From: Betaproteobacteria bacterium
GTDB lineage: Bacteria; Acidobacteriota; Terriglobia; Acidiferrales; UBA7541
DNA: 44,810 bases
Assembly (NCBI GenBank): GCA_903970165.1
Contig: CAJCHZ010000076.1
Coordinates: forward strand, 1 to 44,810
Reading direction: 5' to 3'
Part shown: one piece after another, positions 8,549 to 17,035 of the stretch
Layout of the letters: every line of letters starts with the position of its first letter
Position numbering within the stretch: the stretch's first letter is position 1
Translations under genes and position numbers: made by a program
The notes under the pieces: generated by a model
What the model saw: only the letters and a program-made list of their open reading frames with translations
What the model was told of the DNA's origin: nothing
Database searches by the model: none

Positions 8549-8764
8549 GTGGCCAGAGCGGCAATGACGCGTACAAATCTTTTGCTAGAAACGGAAAAAG
8601 TCAGGCGACTGCGCAAAACCCTTCATTCCAGGAGCAATTCCGAGGCTGTGCGGCTTGTGATTGATGAACGCTTAGCGGCGGAGTCTGGGGTGAAGGCCCT
8701 GCGTAAACTGCGAAAGCTTGGCGGCCTTGAAGACGTCTTTAATCGCGCTCCGAAAAGAGCATGA
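8549..8764 (+). CDS. VapB-type antitoxin, ribbon-helix-helix-like
   Basis: From a GTG at 8549, preceded by GGAG at 6-nt spacing, the product is 71 residues. It shows an N-terminal strand (TRTNLLLET) and helices with SNSEAVRLVIDERLA, typical of short ribbon-helix-helix antitoxins. A basic C-terminal tail (ALRKLRKLGGLEDVF) would wrap the toxin. The gene ends in an ATGA overlap with the PIN-domain gene, the usual arrangement for antitoxin-toxin pairs. A longer upstream frame exists but reads through the promoter, so it is not used. Antitoxins of this kind neutralise the toxin and repress their own operon. Confidence 0.85.
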   Translation: MARAAMTRTNLLLETEKVRRLRKTLHSRSNSEAVRLVIDERLAAESGVKALRKLRKLGGLEDVFNRAPKRA

Positions 8765-9207
8765 CGGCACCTCCCAGTGGCAGCCTGCTGTTCGATACCG
8801 CGATCTACATCCGGTTCTGCCGCGGAGAGGGTTATCCTTGGCTAGAAGACACCCGGGTATTTGGGCGCACCGTGCTGACGGCGGTCGTGGCCGCGGAGCT
8901 ATATGCAGGAACGCGTACCCACCAAGAGAAGCGATATCTTGATGCGTTATGCCAAGCGTACCAAGCATCAGGTCATTTTTCGTTTCCGCGAGCTGAAGCT
9001 TGGACTGACACGGGCATGCTGCTAAGCCGCGCGCGAAAAACTCTCGGCCAGATGGACTTCGTCCACCATTTTCGCGATCTGCTCATTGCGCTGGAAGCAG
9101 TACGGGCTGACGCTACGTTGATTACCGAAAATGCGAGAGATTTTGAGCGCTGCAGAACTTTGCTTGCGTCTTCCGGAAGGAAGATGAAATTGCAGAATTT
9201 GGCGTAA
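8761..9207 (+). CDS. VapC-type PIN-domain toxin
   Basis: This 148-residue PIN-domain protein shows the expected acidic positions: Asp in LLFDTAIYI near the N-terminus, Glu in VVAAELYAG, Asp in the helix FRDLLIALEA, and an Asp in TENARDFERC. PIN toxins are Mg2+-dependent RNases that cut tRNA or rRNA when freed from the antitoxin. The ATG overlaps the antitoxin stop by 4 nt. All expected catalytic positions appear filled, so the toxin is probably active. The pair sits at the edge between an accessory stretch and the chemosensory operon, as is common for mobile toxin-antitoxin modules. Confidence 0.88.
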   Translation: MTAPPSGSLLFDTAIYIRFCRGEGYPWLEDTRVFGRTVLTAVVAAELYAGTRTHQEKRYLDALCQAYQASGHFSFPRAEAWTDTGMLLSRARKTLGQMDFVHHFRDLLIALEAVRADATLITENARDFERCRTLLASSGRKMKLQNLA

Positions 9208-9236
9208 CTATCACATGCGGACCATGAAAGACGCCG

Positions 9237-9740
9237 CTAGTCCATTACGGCAGCGACGTTGCGGTCCTGACGGCGGCGGGCCAAGTAGTGCATGGAGATG
9301 TTCAGGAAGATTTCGCCGCACTGCGTTTCAATGCAGATGACCATGGCTTCTGTATCGGCCGTCCCTGCCAGACCTTCCTCACTCATGTGAATTTCGGGCG
9401 GAAACACTTTGAAACGAAAACCCTGATCGTTGAGCAGCGTAACGGAATTTCCAATCACCATGTTGGCGAGTTCACAGACAGTTTCGCGCACGACCTGCTC
9501 GCTTGTGGCGACCTCGGAACCGGCGAGGAAACTGGCAACCTTGGTGGCCACTTCCGGAGAGAGATCGAGGATGACGCGGCCTTCGATGTCGCCTTTGATG
9601 GCGATGAGCGCGGCTACGCCTTTGCGGCGATAGGCGTTCTCGTCCATATTGAGGTCCGCAATATTCGTCGGCCCTCCCAGAGATTCCGAGAAGACGGCGT
9701 CAGCGGCATTGATAAAGGGCTGGATGAGTTCCATTCTCAT
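9237..9740 (-). CDS. cheX: CheX-like CheY-P phosphatase
   Basis: The 167-residue product matches the CheX/CheC phosphatase family. It carries the active-site helix ETVCELANMVIGN, with the E-x-x-N pair (E90, N93), within an alpha/beta core (FINAADAVFSESLG at the N-terminus, KGDIEGRVILDLS in a strand). CheX proteins remove phosphate from CheY-P and end the chemotaxis signal. Only one clear E-x-x-N helix is visible, as in CheX rather than the two-site CheC. The start overlaps the CheY stop (ATGA), so it is the last gene of chemosensory operon 1 and is probably coupled to CheY synthesis. Confidence 0.85.
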   Translation of the reverse strand: MRMELIQPFINAADAVFSESLGGPTNIADLNMDENAYRRKGVAALIAIKGDIEGRVILDLSPEVATKVASFLAGSEVATSEQVVRETVCELANMVIGNSVTLLNDQGFRFKVFPPEIHMSEEGLAGTADTEAMVICIETQCGEIFLNISMHYLARRRQDRNVAAVMD

Positions 9741-10189
9741 GCGCGGTTTTCTCCTACGAGGGCGACGGGCGCACCCGCGGCGTTGGGATCGTCACTGAGT
9801 ACATAACGAAGAATTTCGTAAAGGACCTCTGGCTTGACGGGCTTCTGCACGAAATGTTTTGCACCCTTCTGGAGAGCGGCCAGAATATTCTCCTGGTAGC
9901 CCACCGACGAGACCATCACGATGCGCGCTTCGCCATGCTGGCGAACGATGCGCTCGACGGCCTCGATGCCTTCCATCTGCGGCATGGTGATATCCATGAG
10001 CACGATGTCGGGCTTGGTGCGATTGAACTCCGCGATGGCGGTGAGGCCGTCGCCGGCTTCTCCGGCGACTTCGCCGCCGAACATCTCAATCATCTTGATG
10101 ATGTTCTTGCGTGCGAAGACAGAATCGTCCACAACCAGATACCGAACGGGCTGGTTGTCTTTTCGTAATAGAGCGGCAAATTGTTGCAT
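9737..10189 (-). CDS. cheY: CheY-like response regulator
   Basis: A single receiver domain of 150 residues with the acidic pair in VVDDSVFAR (D21, D22), phosphoacceptor D66 in VLMDITMP, Ser in VMVSSVG, and Lys in FVQKPVKPE. The N-terminal MQQFAALLRKDNQP is a short extension. It should be phosphorylated by the CheA of this operon and dephosphorylated by the adjacent CheX. The ATG is preceded by GGAGAAGG. It lies 26 nt after the CheB stop and overlaps the CheX start by 4 nt. The output target is not in this window; no flagellar motor gene is present. Confidence 0.9.
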   Translation of the reverse strand: MQQFAALLRKDNQPVRYLVVDDSVFARKNIIKMIEMFGGEVAGEAGDGLTAIAEFNRTKPDIVLMDITMPQMEGIEAVERIVRQHGEARIVMVSSVGYQENILAALQKGAKHFVQKPVKPEVLYEILRYVLSDDPNAAGAPVALVGENRA

Positions 10190-10215
10190 GGCCTTCTCCT
10201 TCTCCCGGCACAGTG

Positions 10216-11361
10216 TTACGTGCGATGGGAAGAAACGGGTGTCCTTTCCGGTTTCTCGTTCTTATCGTTTTTATCGGGCTTGTCGAATTTCTCTGAGCCG
10301 GAGCGGTCTGTGCCGTAGTTCTGCACAAGGAACTGGGCCAGGCCGTCCAGCGGAACCACTTTGTTTGCGTAACCCTTGGAGATTGCGGCGCGCGGCATGC
10401 CGCTGACAACGCAAGTGTCTTCGCTTTGCGCAATGGTCATGCCGCCGGCATCCTTTATGGCCCCCAGGCCTTCGGCTCCATCTTCGCCCATGCCGGTCAT
10501 CAAGAGGCCGACAGCGGTGAGCCCGAATTGCTGGGCGACGGCATGAAAAAGCACATCGGCGGAGGGCCTGTGACCGTTTACTGGTGAACCGTCCGAGAGT
10601 ACCGCGATGTCGCCGCGAGGCATGCGGCGAACCATGATGTGGCGATTGCCTGGACAAATCAGCACACGCCCTGCAACCAGGAGGTCGCCGGAACGCGCTT
10701 CGTGAACATCCAGCGCGCAGCACTCGTCCAGCCGCTTCGCGAACATTTCCGTAAAGCCTTCCGGCATGTGCTGAACGATGACGATGCACGCCGGAAAGTC
10801 GCCGGGAACTTGCGAGAGAACGTATTGGAGCGCATTGGGCCCGCCGGTGGAAATGCCGATAGCGATGATGCGACTCGGCGGTAGCGCGGCGCGTTCTTTC
10901 TTTTTTTCATGCGGCGGATCGTCCGAGACGACGGCGGCGGGAAGTTTCCTGCCGGCGGCGCGCTTGGCGACCTTGATTTTTTCGATGAGTTCGCCGGCGA
11001 TGGAGTCGAGGTGCCCGGCAGCGGCATCCTGAGGCTTGGCGACAAACTCGATGGCGCCGAGAGCGAGCGCTTTGAGAGTCGCGTAGGCGCCTTCCTTGGA
11101 ATGAGTGCTGAAAAGAACGACGGGCATGGGGGCGCGCTTCATGATGAGGCGCAGAGTTTCCATGCCATCCATGCGCGGCATTTCGAGATCAAGCGTAACA
11201 ACGTCCGGATGAAGTTCTTCGATTTTCTTGAGTGCGAAGGCTCCATCCATAGCCGTGCCAACGACCTCGATGTCCGGGTCGCGTGCCAGGATCGAGGGGA
11301 TTAGCTTCCGCATCAGTGCGGAATCATCCACAACGAGGACTTTGATGCGGGCAGCGCTCAT
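10216..11361 (-). CDS. cheB: CheB protein-glutamate methylesterase (operon 1)
   Basis: The 381-residue protein has an N-terminal receiver (D58 in TLDLEMP; Lys in FVAKP) and a C-terminal methylesterase domain. The Ser-His-Asp triad is visible: GISTGGP, IVQHMPEGFTEMFA, and MTGMGEDGAEG. CheB removes methyl groups from MCP glutamates (and deamidates glutamines) for adaptation, activated by phosphorylation from CheA. The start ATG overlaps the cheA stop by 4 nt. The last 35 or so residues are an unusually charged Lys/Asp/Glu/Arg-rich tail beyond the catalytic domain, containing short repeats such as DKPDKNDKNEKPE. Confidence 0.93.
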   Translation of the reverse strand: MSAARIKVLVVDDSALMRKLIPSILARDPDIEVVGTAMDGAFALKKIEELHPDVVTLDLEMPRMDGMETLRLIMKRAPMPVVLFSTHSKEGAYATLKALALGAIEFVAKPQDAAAGHLDSIAGELIEKIKVAKRAAGRKLPAAVVSDDPPHEKKKERAALPPSRIIAIGISTGGPNALQYVLSQVPGDFPACIVIVQHMPEGFTEMFAKRLDECCALDVHEARSGDLLVAGRVLICPGNRHIMVRRMPRGDIAVLSDGSPVNGHRPSADVLFHAVAQQFGLTAVGLLMTGMGEDGAEGLGAIKDAGGMTIAQSEDTCVVSGMPRAAISKGYANKVVPLDGLAQFLVQNYGTDRSGSEKFDKPDKNDKNEKPERTPVSSHRT

Positions 11362-13487
11362 GCGATGGCTCCTAGGGGAATGGAGCGAGAGAGGCGGGAG
11401 AGGACCGCTGGAACATTCAAAATGAGAACGACGGTGCCATCCCCAAGTATGGAAGCCCCGCTGACGAGATCGCTCGAAATGATGTCGCTTGGCAAAGCCT
11501 TGATGACCAACTCTTCTTCTCCGACCATGCTGTCCACGACGAGGCCGAAGCGTTTTTCCGCTGCACCGATGACGATGACGAAGTGTTTTTTCTTCTGCGG
11601 CTCGGAATCGATCGCACGGAGGCGGCTAAGGTGTTCGAGGCGCACGAGAGTCAGAATCTGATCGCGAAGCTGCAGGACTTCGCGCTGGTCTATGCGGTGG
11701 ATCTCCTGCTCGTTGACGCGGGAGATTTCAACGACGGAAGAGAGGGGCACTGCATAGAGACGGCCGCCAACGCGGAATAGCAGCGTCTGAATGCTTGCGA
11801 GAGTCAGCGGCGCACGGAGTTGAAAGGTGGTGCCGCGAGATTTCTGCGTGTGAATGTGGACCGTACCCTTGAGCCGATCCATCACGCTGCGTACCACATC
11901 CATTCCAACGCCACGACCGGAAACTTCCGTGACTTCGGCGGCAGTGCTGAAACCTGGCTCGAAAATAAGGTTGAGCGCATCCTGGTCGTTGATGCGCGAC
12001 GCTTCCTCCGCCTTGATGATTCCCTGCTTCACGGCCTGCTTGCGAACGAGAGCCGGGTCAATGCCGCGGCCGTCATCGCGAACTTCGATGACAACCTGTG
12101 TGCCTTGATGATAGGCGTTGAGAAAGACCGTGCCGCGAGCGGGCTTGCCGGAGGTGATTCGTTCATCGGCAGGTTCGATGCCGTGGTCGACCGCGTTGCG
12201 GACGAGGTGCATTAGCGGTTCGCCGAGCGCGTCCAGGATGCTCTTGTCGAGATCGGTATTCTGCCCGGTAACGTCCAGTGCGACGTCCTTGCCACACTGT
12301 TTCGCGACGTCCCGCACAACGCGCGGAAAGCGCCGGAAAAGCTGTTCAACGGGAACCATGCGGATTTTCAGAACGCACTTGTGGAGTTCGTCGAGAACGC
12401 GCGACTGAAATCCGAGGGCATCGGCGAGCTTCGCTCGCAACGGATCTCGCGCGTGACGCTGATCGAATTCGGCCAGCGCGCGATTCAGCATGGATTTGCC
12501 AATAATCAACTCACCGACGAGATTCATCACCGCGTCAATCCGGTTGGCATCCACGCGAAGCGTGCTTTCGGCAACCGCGGCGACCGCTGAACCGGCGGCC
12601 GCAGCTTTAGACGATTCGGTGTCGCTGGAATCGGGATGTTCGGCTACGTGCGCGACGGTTTGGGCGGCTTGCGCTTCGAGAAGATCCCCGAGGAGTTCGT
12701 GCTCCGGCGTCGTGGCGGCCCTGGCGCGTTCGATGCGTACATCGGAAACGATGGAAGGAATGCGGCAGCGCTTATGAACCGTTTCGAGAGCTTGCGCGCT
12801 GGAGATGGCGGCCTCGACGATTTCCACATTGGCGGCGGCCAGATTGTCTTCAGGGCGCAAAGCAATGAGCGTGCCGCAGCCATGAAGAACGTTTCGAATG
12901 AGCTGAAAAGCGGCGGCGCGCATCGGGCTATCGGGATCTATGCGCAGCGCGATGTTGTAGACGTTTTCGCCGCGGTGAACGGCTTCCGAGATCATGAGCT
13001 GTTCGTATTCCGTCCAGTCAAAAGACGCGGGAACCTCAGATACTGCAGGAACCGAAACCGGAGCCTGGGGAGCGGGAATCTCCACAACGACGGGAGCAGC
13101 TTCCACCAGCAATCCGCGAATCAAGCCGCGAAGTTTTTCGAGAGACGGAAGCCGCTTGCCACGCTGATAGGAAGCAAGCATTGCTTCAAACGAATCGGCT
13201 GCCGCAAGCACGACCTCGGCAAAGCGCGCGCCATGCTTCTGCCCGACTTGCGGCGTAAGAATGTCTTCGAGTTCGTGAGCGAACTGGCTCAACTTGTGGA
13301 AACCGCAAGCGGCCGAGTCACCTTTGAGCGTGTGTACGGCACGGCGCACGCGGCGTATAACTTCCTCGTCCGCGGGATGAGCCTCAAGCTCGAGCCCCGC
13401 CTCGTTGAGCGATTGCAACAGCTCATTCGCGCTCTCGAAGAAGAGCGCGCGAAGCTCAGGGTTGCGATCTTCGGGCGGCTTGCTCAA
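11358..13487 (-). CDS. cheA: CheA chemotaxis histidine kinase (operon 1)
   Basis: The 709-residue kinase has, in order: HPt (P1) with phospho-His H52 in AVHTLKGDSAACGF; a P2-like CheY-binding region (about 165-265); P3 dimerisation (about 320-385); HATPase P4 with N box HLVRNAVDHGIE, DDGRGID, FEPGFSTA and GRGVGMD; and a CheW-like P5 (about 565-700). It autophosphorylates in MCP/CheW arrays and passes phosphate to CheY and CheB. The start is TTG at 13487, overlapping the cheR stop and preceded by GGAGG at 7 nt, so translation is coupled to cheR. All key motifs are intact. Confidence 0.94.
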   Translation of the reverse strand: MSKPPEDRNPELRALFFESANELLQSLNEAGLELEAHPADEEVIRRVRRAVHTLKGDSAACGFHKLSQFAHELEDILTPQVGQKHGARFAEVVLAAADSFEAMLASYQRGKRLPSLEKLRGLIRGLLVEAAPVVVEIPAPQAPVSVPAVSEVPASFDWTEYEQLMISEAVHRGENVYNIALRIDPDSPMRAAAFQLIRNVLHGCGTLIALRPEDNLAAANVEIVEAAISSAQALETVHKRCRIPSIVSDVRIERARAATTPEHELLGDLLEAQAAQTVAHVAEHPDSSDTESSKAAAAGSAVAAVAESTLRVDANRIDAVMNLVGELIIGKSMLNRALAEFDQRHARDPLRAKLADALGFQSRVLDELHKCVLKIRMVPVEQLFRRFPRVVRDVAKQCGKDVALDVTGQNTDLDKSILDALGEPLMHLVRNAVDHGIEPADERITSGKPARGTVFLNAYHQGTQVVIEVRDDGRGIDPALVRKQAVKQGIIKAEEASRINDQDALNLIFEPGFSTAAEVTEVSGRGVGMDVVRSVMDRLKGTVHIHTQKSRGTTFQLRAPLTLASIQTLLFRVGGRLYAVPLSSVVEISRVNEQEIHRIDQREVLQLRDQILTLVRLEHLSRLRAIDSEPQKKKHFVIVIGAAEKRFGLVVDSMVGEEELVIKALPSDIISSDLVSGASILGDGTVVLILNVPAVLSRLSRSIPLGAIA

Positions 13488-14389
13488 GAATTCGCCTCCA
13501 CGCGTTGATAAGCGGTGCCGTTATTCACATGGACCATGCGGAATTTTTGCGTCAGGCCAAAAAGGCTTTCGGCGTGGCCGACAAACAGGTAGCCACCGGG
13601 GTTCAAGCAGTGCCAGAACTTTTCGATCAGGCGTTTCTGTTCCGCTTCGTCAAAATAAATCATCACGTTGCGGCAGAGAATGATGTCGTTGCGGCGCGGG
13701 AGAAATTCCGTCTTGAGATTGTGAAAGTCGAACTGAACGAGTTGCTTCAGAAGCGGCTTGATGGCGTACTTGTCGCCGGATTTTTCGAAATAGCGCAGGC
13801 GGCAGGTGTAGTCCACCGGCTCCATCTGCTGTTCGGAATAGACGCCTTCCTGGCCTACGCGCAAGCTGGCATAGCTGATGTCTGAAGCGACGATTTCCAG
13901 TTTCCACGGCGGCGGAATCAGAGGCTTCGGCGATGGCATGTCAAACGGCAGCGGATTGCGCAAGTAGTAGTAAGCGAGCGCGTCGCAAATCAAAATCGCG
14001 ACGGAGTACGGTTCCTGGCCGCTCGAACAGCCGGCGCTCCAGACGCGGAGATTCCAGTCGCGGCGTTCCTGCTTCCGATGGAGAAGCTCTTCCAGAACGG
14101 ATTTCTGAAGGAGATCGAGTTGCGGTTTGTTGCGGAAGAAACTCGTCTCGTTGACCGTCAAATTTTCGAGAAGCGCAGCCAGTTCTGCGCGTCCTTCGCG
14201 GCTGGTAAGCAAACGATAGTAGGCATAAAAGGAATCAAGCCCGCAGACTTTCAGCCTGCGCTGCAGGCGGTCTTTTAGAAAGTGCGAGCGGCGCTCGTCA
14301 AAAAACATGCCGCATTCCTGATAAACGAGCGTCTGCAACAACTTCAATTCGGCTTCCGTGAGTTGAATCTGAGCGGTGATCGTGCCCAT
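13484..14389 (-). CDS. cheR: CheR chemotaxis methyltransferase (operon 1)
   Basis: The 301-residue protein has the CheR N-terminal helical domain (VNETSFFRNKPQ marks its end) and an SAM-dependent methyltransferase domain with RVWSAGCSSGQEPYSVA, the acidic strand EIVASDISY, and the late motif DIILCRNVMIYFDE followed by NPGGYLFVGHAESL. CheR methylates glutamates in MCPs using S-adenosylmethionine. The ATG at 14389 lacks an obvious ribosome binding site and is 61 nt after the CheW stop, making this the loosest junction in an otherwise tight operon. It carries the common adaptation machinery for the MCP at 14946-16964. Confidence 0.93.
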   Translation of the reverse strand: MGTITAQIQLTEAELKLLQTLVYQECGMFFDERRSHFLKDRLQRRLKVCGLDSFYAYYRLLTSREGRAELAALLENLTVNETSFFRNKPQLDLLQKSVLEELLHRKQERRDWNLRVWSAGCSSGQEPYSVAILICDALAYYYLRNPLPFDMPSPKPLIPPPWKLEIVASDISYASLRVGQEGVYSEQQMEPVDYTCRLRYFEKSGDKYAIKPLLKQLVQFDFHNLKTEFLPRRNDIILCRNVMIYFDEAEQKRLIEKFWHCLNPGGYLFVGHAESLFGLTQKFRMVHVNNGTAYQRVEANS

Positions 14390-14450
14390 GGGATGTGGGT
14401 GCGGTGATCCGGCATTTCGGCTGTGCCCAAAGACTTACAGAGGCACAGCG

Positions 14451-14927
14451 TTACTTTGCGGTGGCGACGGTGTCCGCGGCCTCCTCGAGTCGTTTGAGCT
14501 CCGGCCGATGCAACAACTTCGAGATATCGAGCATGATGATTAAGCGCCCGCTGAGCTTGCCAACTCCGGTGACATACCCGGACTCGCCATCGGCAAAGAC
14601 GGAGCCAGGGGCTTCGATTTCCGATGGCGGAATCTTCAGGACTTCCGAAGCGGAATTGACGATAAGACCGAGCAATTTATTTTCAAGCTCGACAACCAAT
14701 ATACGGTTTTTCTTGTCGGACTTGATTTCCGTGAGCCCAAAACGCTTGCGCAAATCCATCACGGGGATAATTTTTCCGCGCAGATTGATCACGCCTTCGA
14801 CGGTGTCGGGCGCGCTCGGGACAGATGTAATTTCCGGAACGCGAACAATTTCGCGCACAGCGCCAATACGCACGCCATACGTTTCATTGCCAATCCGGAA
14901 ACCTACAACTTGCAGATCCTTTTCCAT
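14451..14927 (-). CDS. cheW: CheW adaptor (operon 1)
   Basis: The 158-residue protein is a single CheW domain: DLQVVGFRIGNETYGVRI, EIVRVPEIT, VEGVINLRGKIIPVMDL and the late strand segment GRLIIMLDIS. It retains the INLRG motif and links MCP signalling tips to CheA. The ATG at 14927 is preferred over an adjacent upstream TTG because GGAG lies 8 nt before it. It is 18 nt downstream of the MCP stop, consistent with co-transcription and a dedicated receptor-adaptor pair. Confidence 0.92.
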   Translation of the reverse strand: MEKDLQVVGFRIGNETYGVRIGAVREIVRVPEITSVPSAPDTVEGVINLRGKIIPVMDLRKRFGLTEIKSDKKNRILVVELENKLLGLIVNSASEVLKIPPSEIEAPGSVFADGESGYVTGVGKLSGRLIIMLDISKLLHRPELKRLEEAADTVATAK

Positions 14928-14945
14928 CAAAAAGTCTCCGCCTCC

Positions 14946-16964
14946 TCAGGAACGCGCAAGCTCGGCGTATTCGTGCTCGCGTTCACGCGCGGAGCTCCTG
15001 AACCCGCCGCGGCGCGGAGTGTCTTGCTCGCCTTGGCGCGAGCGGTTTTGTGCGGAACGATCCAGGACAAAGCGGTCCATGCTGTCGAGCAAATTGCGGG
15101 AAAGTTTCAGCATCTGTTCCGCGGCGGCGGATAGTTCGGTGGAGCTGGATGCCGATTGCTGAACGAGCTCGCGCATCTTATCCATGGCTCGGACGACGGC
15201 TTGCGCTCCGGAAGCTTGCTCCTCGACGGCAGAATTGATTTCCTGGGTGATTTCCGTGAGGCGGCTGGTGGCTTTTGCGATTTGCGAGGAGCCAACGGAC
15301 TGCTCGTTGGTGGCCGCGCCAATTTCCTGGGAGAATTTGTAAACTTCGGTGACGACGTTGGAAATTTTGTGGAGAGCGGTACCAAGCTCGTTGCCGAGGC
15401 TGAGGCCTTCTTCCACAATGCGCGTGCTGCGCTCCATGTTTTCGACGGCCTGGCGCGCTTCGCGCTGGATGCTTTGAATCAGGTCCGCGATTTCTTTCGT
15501 GGATTGGGTGGATTTCTCGGCTAGTTTGCGGACTTCGTCGGCAACTACGGCGAAGCCCAGGCCGTGTTCGCCGGCGCGGGCCGCTTCGATGGCGGCGTTC
15601 AGGGCTAGCAAGTTGGTTTGTTCGGCAAGGTCGTCGATGACTTCGATGATTTTGCCGATGTCGTCTGCGCGATGCCCCAGGATATTGATGATTTCCGCGG
15701 AAGACTGAATCGCTTTGTTTGTGCGGTTCAGGCCGTCGGTGGCTTTCTCCATGGTCTGGATGCCGGTGACGACTTCCTCGCGGGAGCGATTAGCGATGTC
15801 GAGCAAAACCTTTGCAGTGTCGGCCACGCGCTGAATCGAAGTGACCATCTGATCGATGGACGCCGAGGTTTCCGCAACGCTGGACGCCTGCACCTGCGTG
15901 TTCTTCACCACGTTCTGTACGTTGATGCTCATCTCGTGCATCGTGCTGGTGACTTCTTCAATGGCAGAGGAAGCCTGAACGCTGACTTTTGCGGATTCAT
16001 CCGCTGCTCCGGCCACTTGATTCGACCCGGCGGAAACCTGGCCTGCTGAATCGCGCGTAGTACGCACGAGTTCCTGCAAACCGTGGGACATACGCAGGAA
16101 CGCGTTACCGAGAGTGTCTCGCTTGGAACGCGGAACGACTTCGACCGTCAAGTCGCCTTCGGCCACGGACATCGAAACGTTGGCCATTTCCTTCAGGTAG
16201 GCAACCATATTGTTAAACGTGGTCGCCAAAGCCCCGATTTCGTCGTTGCGGTGAATATCAATGTTCTGGTCGAGGTCGCCGGAATCGCCAATTTCACGCG
16301 CCACTGTAATCAGGTGATTCAGCGGCTCAGAGATGGATTTGGCGGTGGTGTAGGCCGCTCCGACGCCAACGATCAACGCCAGCAGAGTACCGAACGTGGT
16401 CACCCACCTGCTGATCTGGCTGGCGAGCTCAGCCGATTTCCTGGTCGCTTCCGCGGATTTGGTGACATCCGATTTGATTTGATCCAGGATGCTGGAAGTT
16501 TTTGCAAGCCAGGAAGCGGGATCCTTTTGTAGATAAAAGATTTGGAGGTCGGAAACGGTAGCGTCGCCGGAGTCCACCTGATGACGTTTGGCGAGAAGCG
16601 GCTTGGCAAAATTGTCGGCCCAGCTGGATTCCGTGCTTTCGACCTGGATGAGTGCGGTCTTGACGCTCTCGTTTGTGGCCTGGGATTGGCCGCGCTTGAC
16701 GAGGTCGATGATGTCAGAAAAACCGCGATTGACCCTTTCCTCATCGCGGGGATCCCCGCTCAGCAGGAAATTGTCCATGTTGTGGCGGTTCAGCATGGTT
16801 TGATAACGGACGTTCTCAATGGTGCTGAGCGCATCGAGAGAGGATTTGAACTCATCGCGCGCGGAACCATCCCTCCAGCCGGCCGCCATGTTGACGAAGA
16901 ACAAAATCAGCAGGATGCCGACAACCGCCCCAAACCCTAAGTAAAGCCTTCTTCCGATCGTCAT
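14946..16964 (-). CDS. Methyl-accepting chemotaxis protein with periplasmic sensor (operon 1)
   Basis: This 672-residue MCP has TM1 at about 7-28, a helical periplasmic ligand domain of about 160 residues (four-helix-bundle type), TM2 at about 187-208, and HAMP (SISEPLNHLITVAREIG onward). A second HAMP-like segment (VAEGDLTVEVVP) precedes a long signalling coiled coil. The hairpin tip contains EQTNLLALNAAIEAARAGEH and FAVVADEVRKLAE, the CheA/CheW contact region. There is no NWETF-type CheR tether at the C-terminus, which instead ends in a charged tail. The ATG is preceded by GGAGG. It lies 71 nt after the TonB-domain gene and heads the che genes. Confidence 0.93.
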   Translation of the reverse strand: MTIGRRLYLGFGAVVGILLILFFVNMAAGWRDGSARDEFKSSLDALSTIENVRYQTMLNRHNMDNFLLSGDPRDEERVNRGFSDIIDLVKRGQSQATNESVKTALIQVESTESSWADNFAKPLLAKRHQVDSGDATVSDLQIFYLQKDPASWLAKTSSILDQIKSDVTKSAEATRKSAELASQISRWVTTFGTLLALIVGVGAAYTTAKSISEPLNHLITVAREIGDSGDLDQNIDIHRNDEIGALATTFNNMVAYLKEMANVSMSVAEGDLTVEVVPRSKRDTLGNAFLRMSHGLQELVRTTRDSAGQVSAGSNQVAGAADESAKVSVQASSAIEEVTSTMHEMSINVQNVVKNTQVQASSVAETSASIDQMVTSIQRVADTAKVLLDIANRSREEVVTGIQTMEKATDGLNRTNKAIQSSAEIINILGHRADDIGKIIEVIDDLAEQTNLLALNAAIEAARAGEHGLGFAVVADEVRKLAEKSTQSTKEIADLIQSIQREARQAVENMERSTRIVEEGLSLGNELGTALHKISNVVTEVYKFSQEIGAATNEQSVGSSQIAKATSRLTEITQEINSAVEEQASGAQAVVRAMDKMRELVQQSASSSTELSAAAEQMLKLSRNLLDSMDRFVLDRSAQNRSRQGEQDTPRRGGFRSSAREREHEYAELARS

Positions 16965-17035
16965 TGCAAAATGCCTCCACTCACCCCGGCGACGCGATTT
17001 TCCGTAAAACGCTCCTGCCGTTTCCGGCGATTCCC

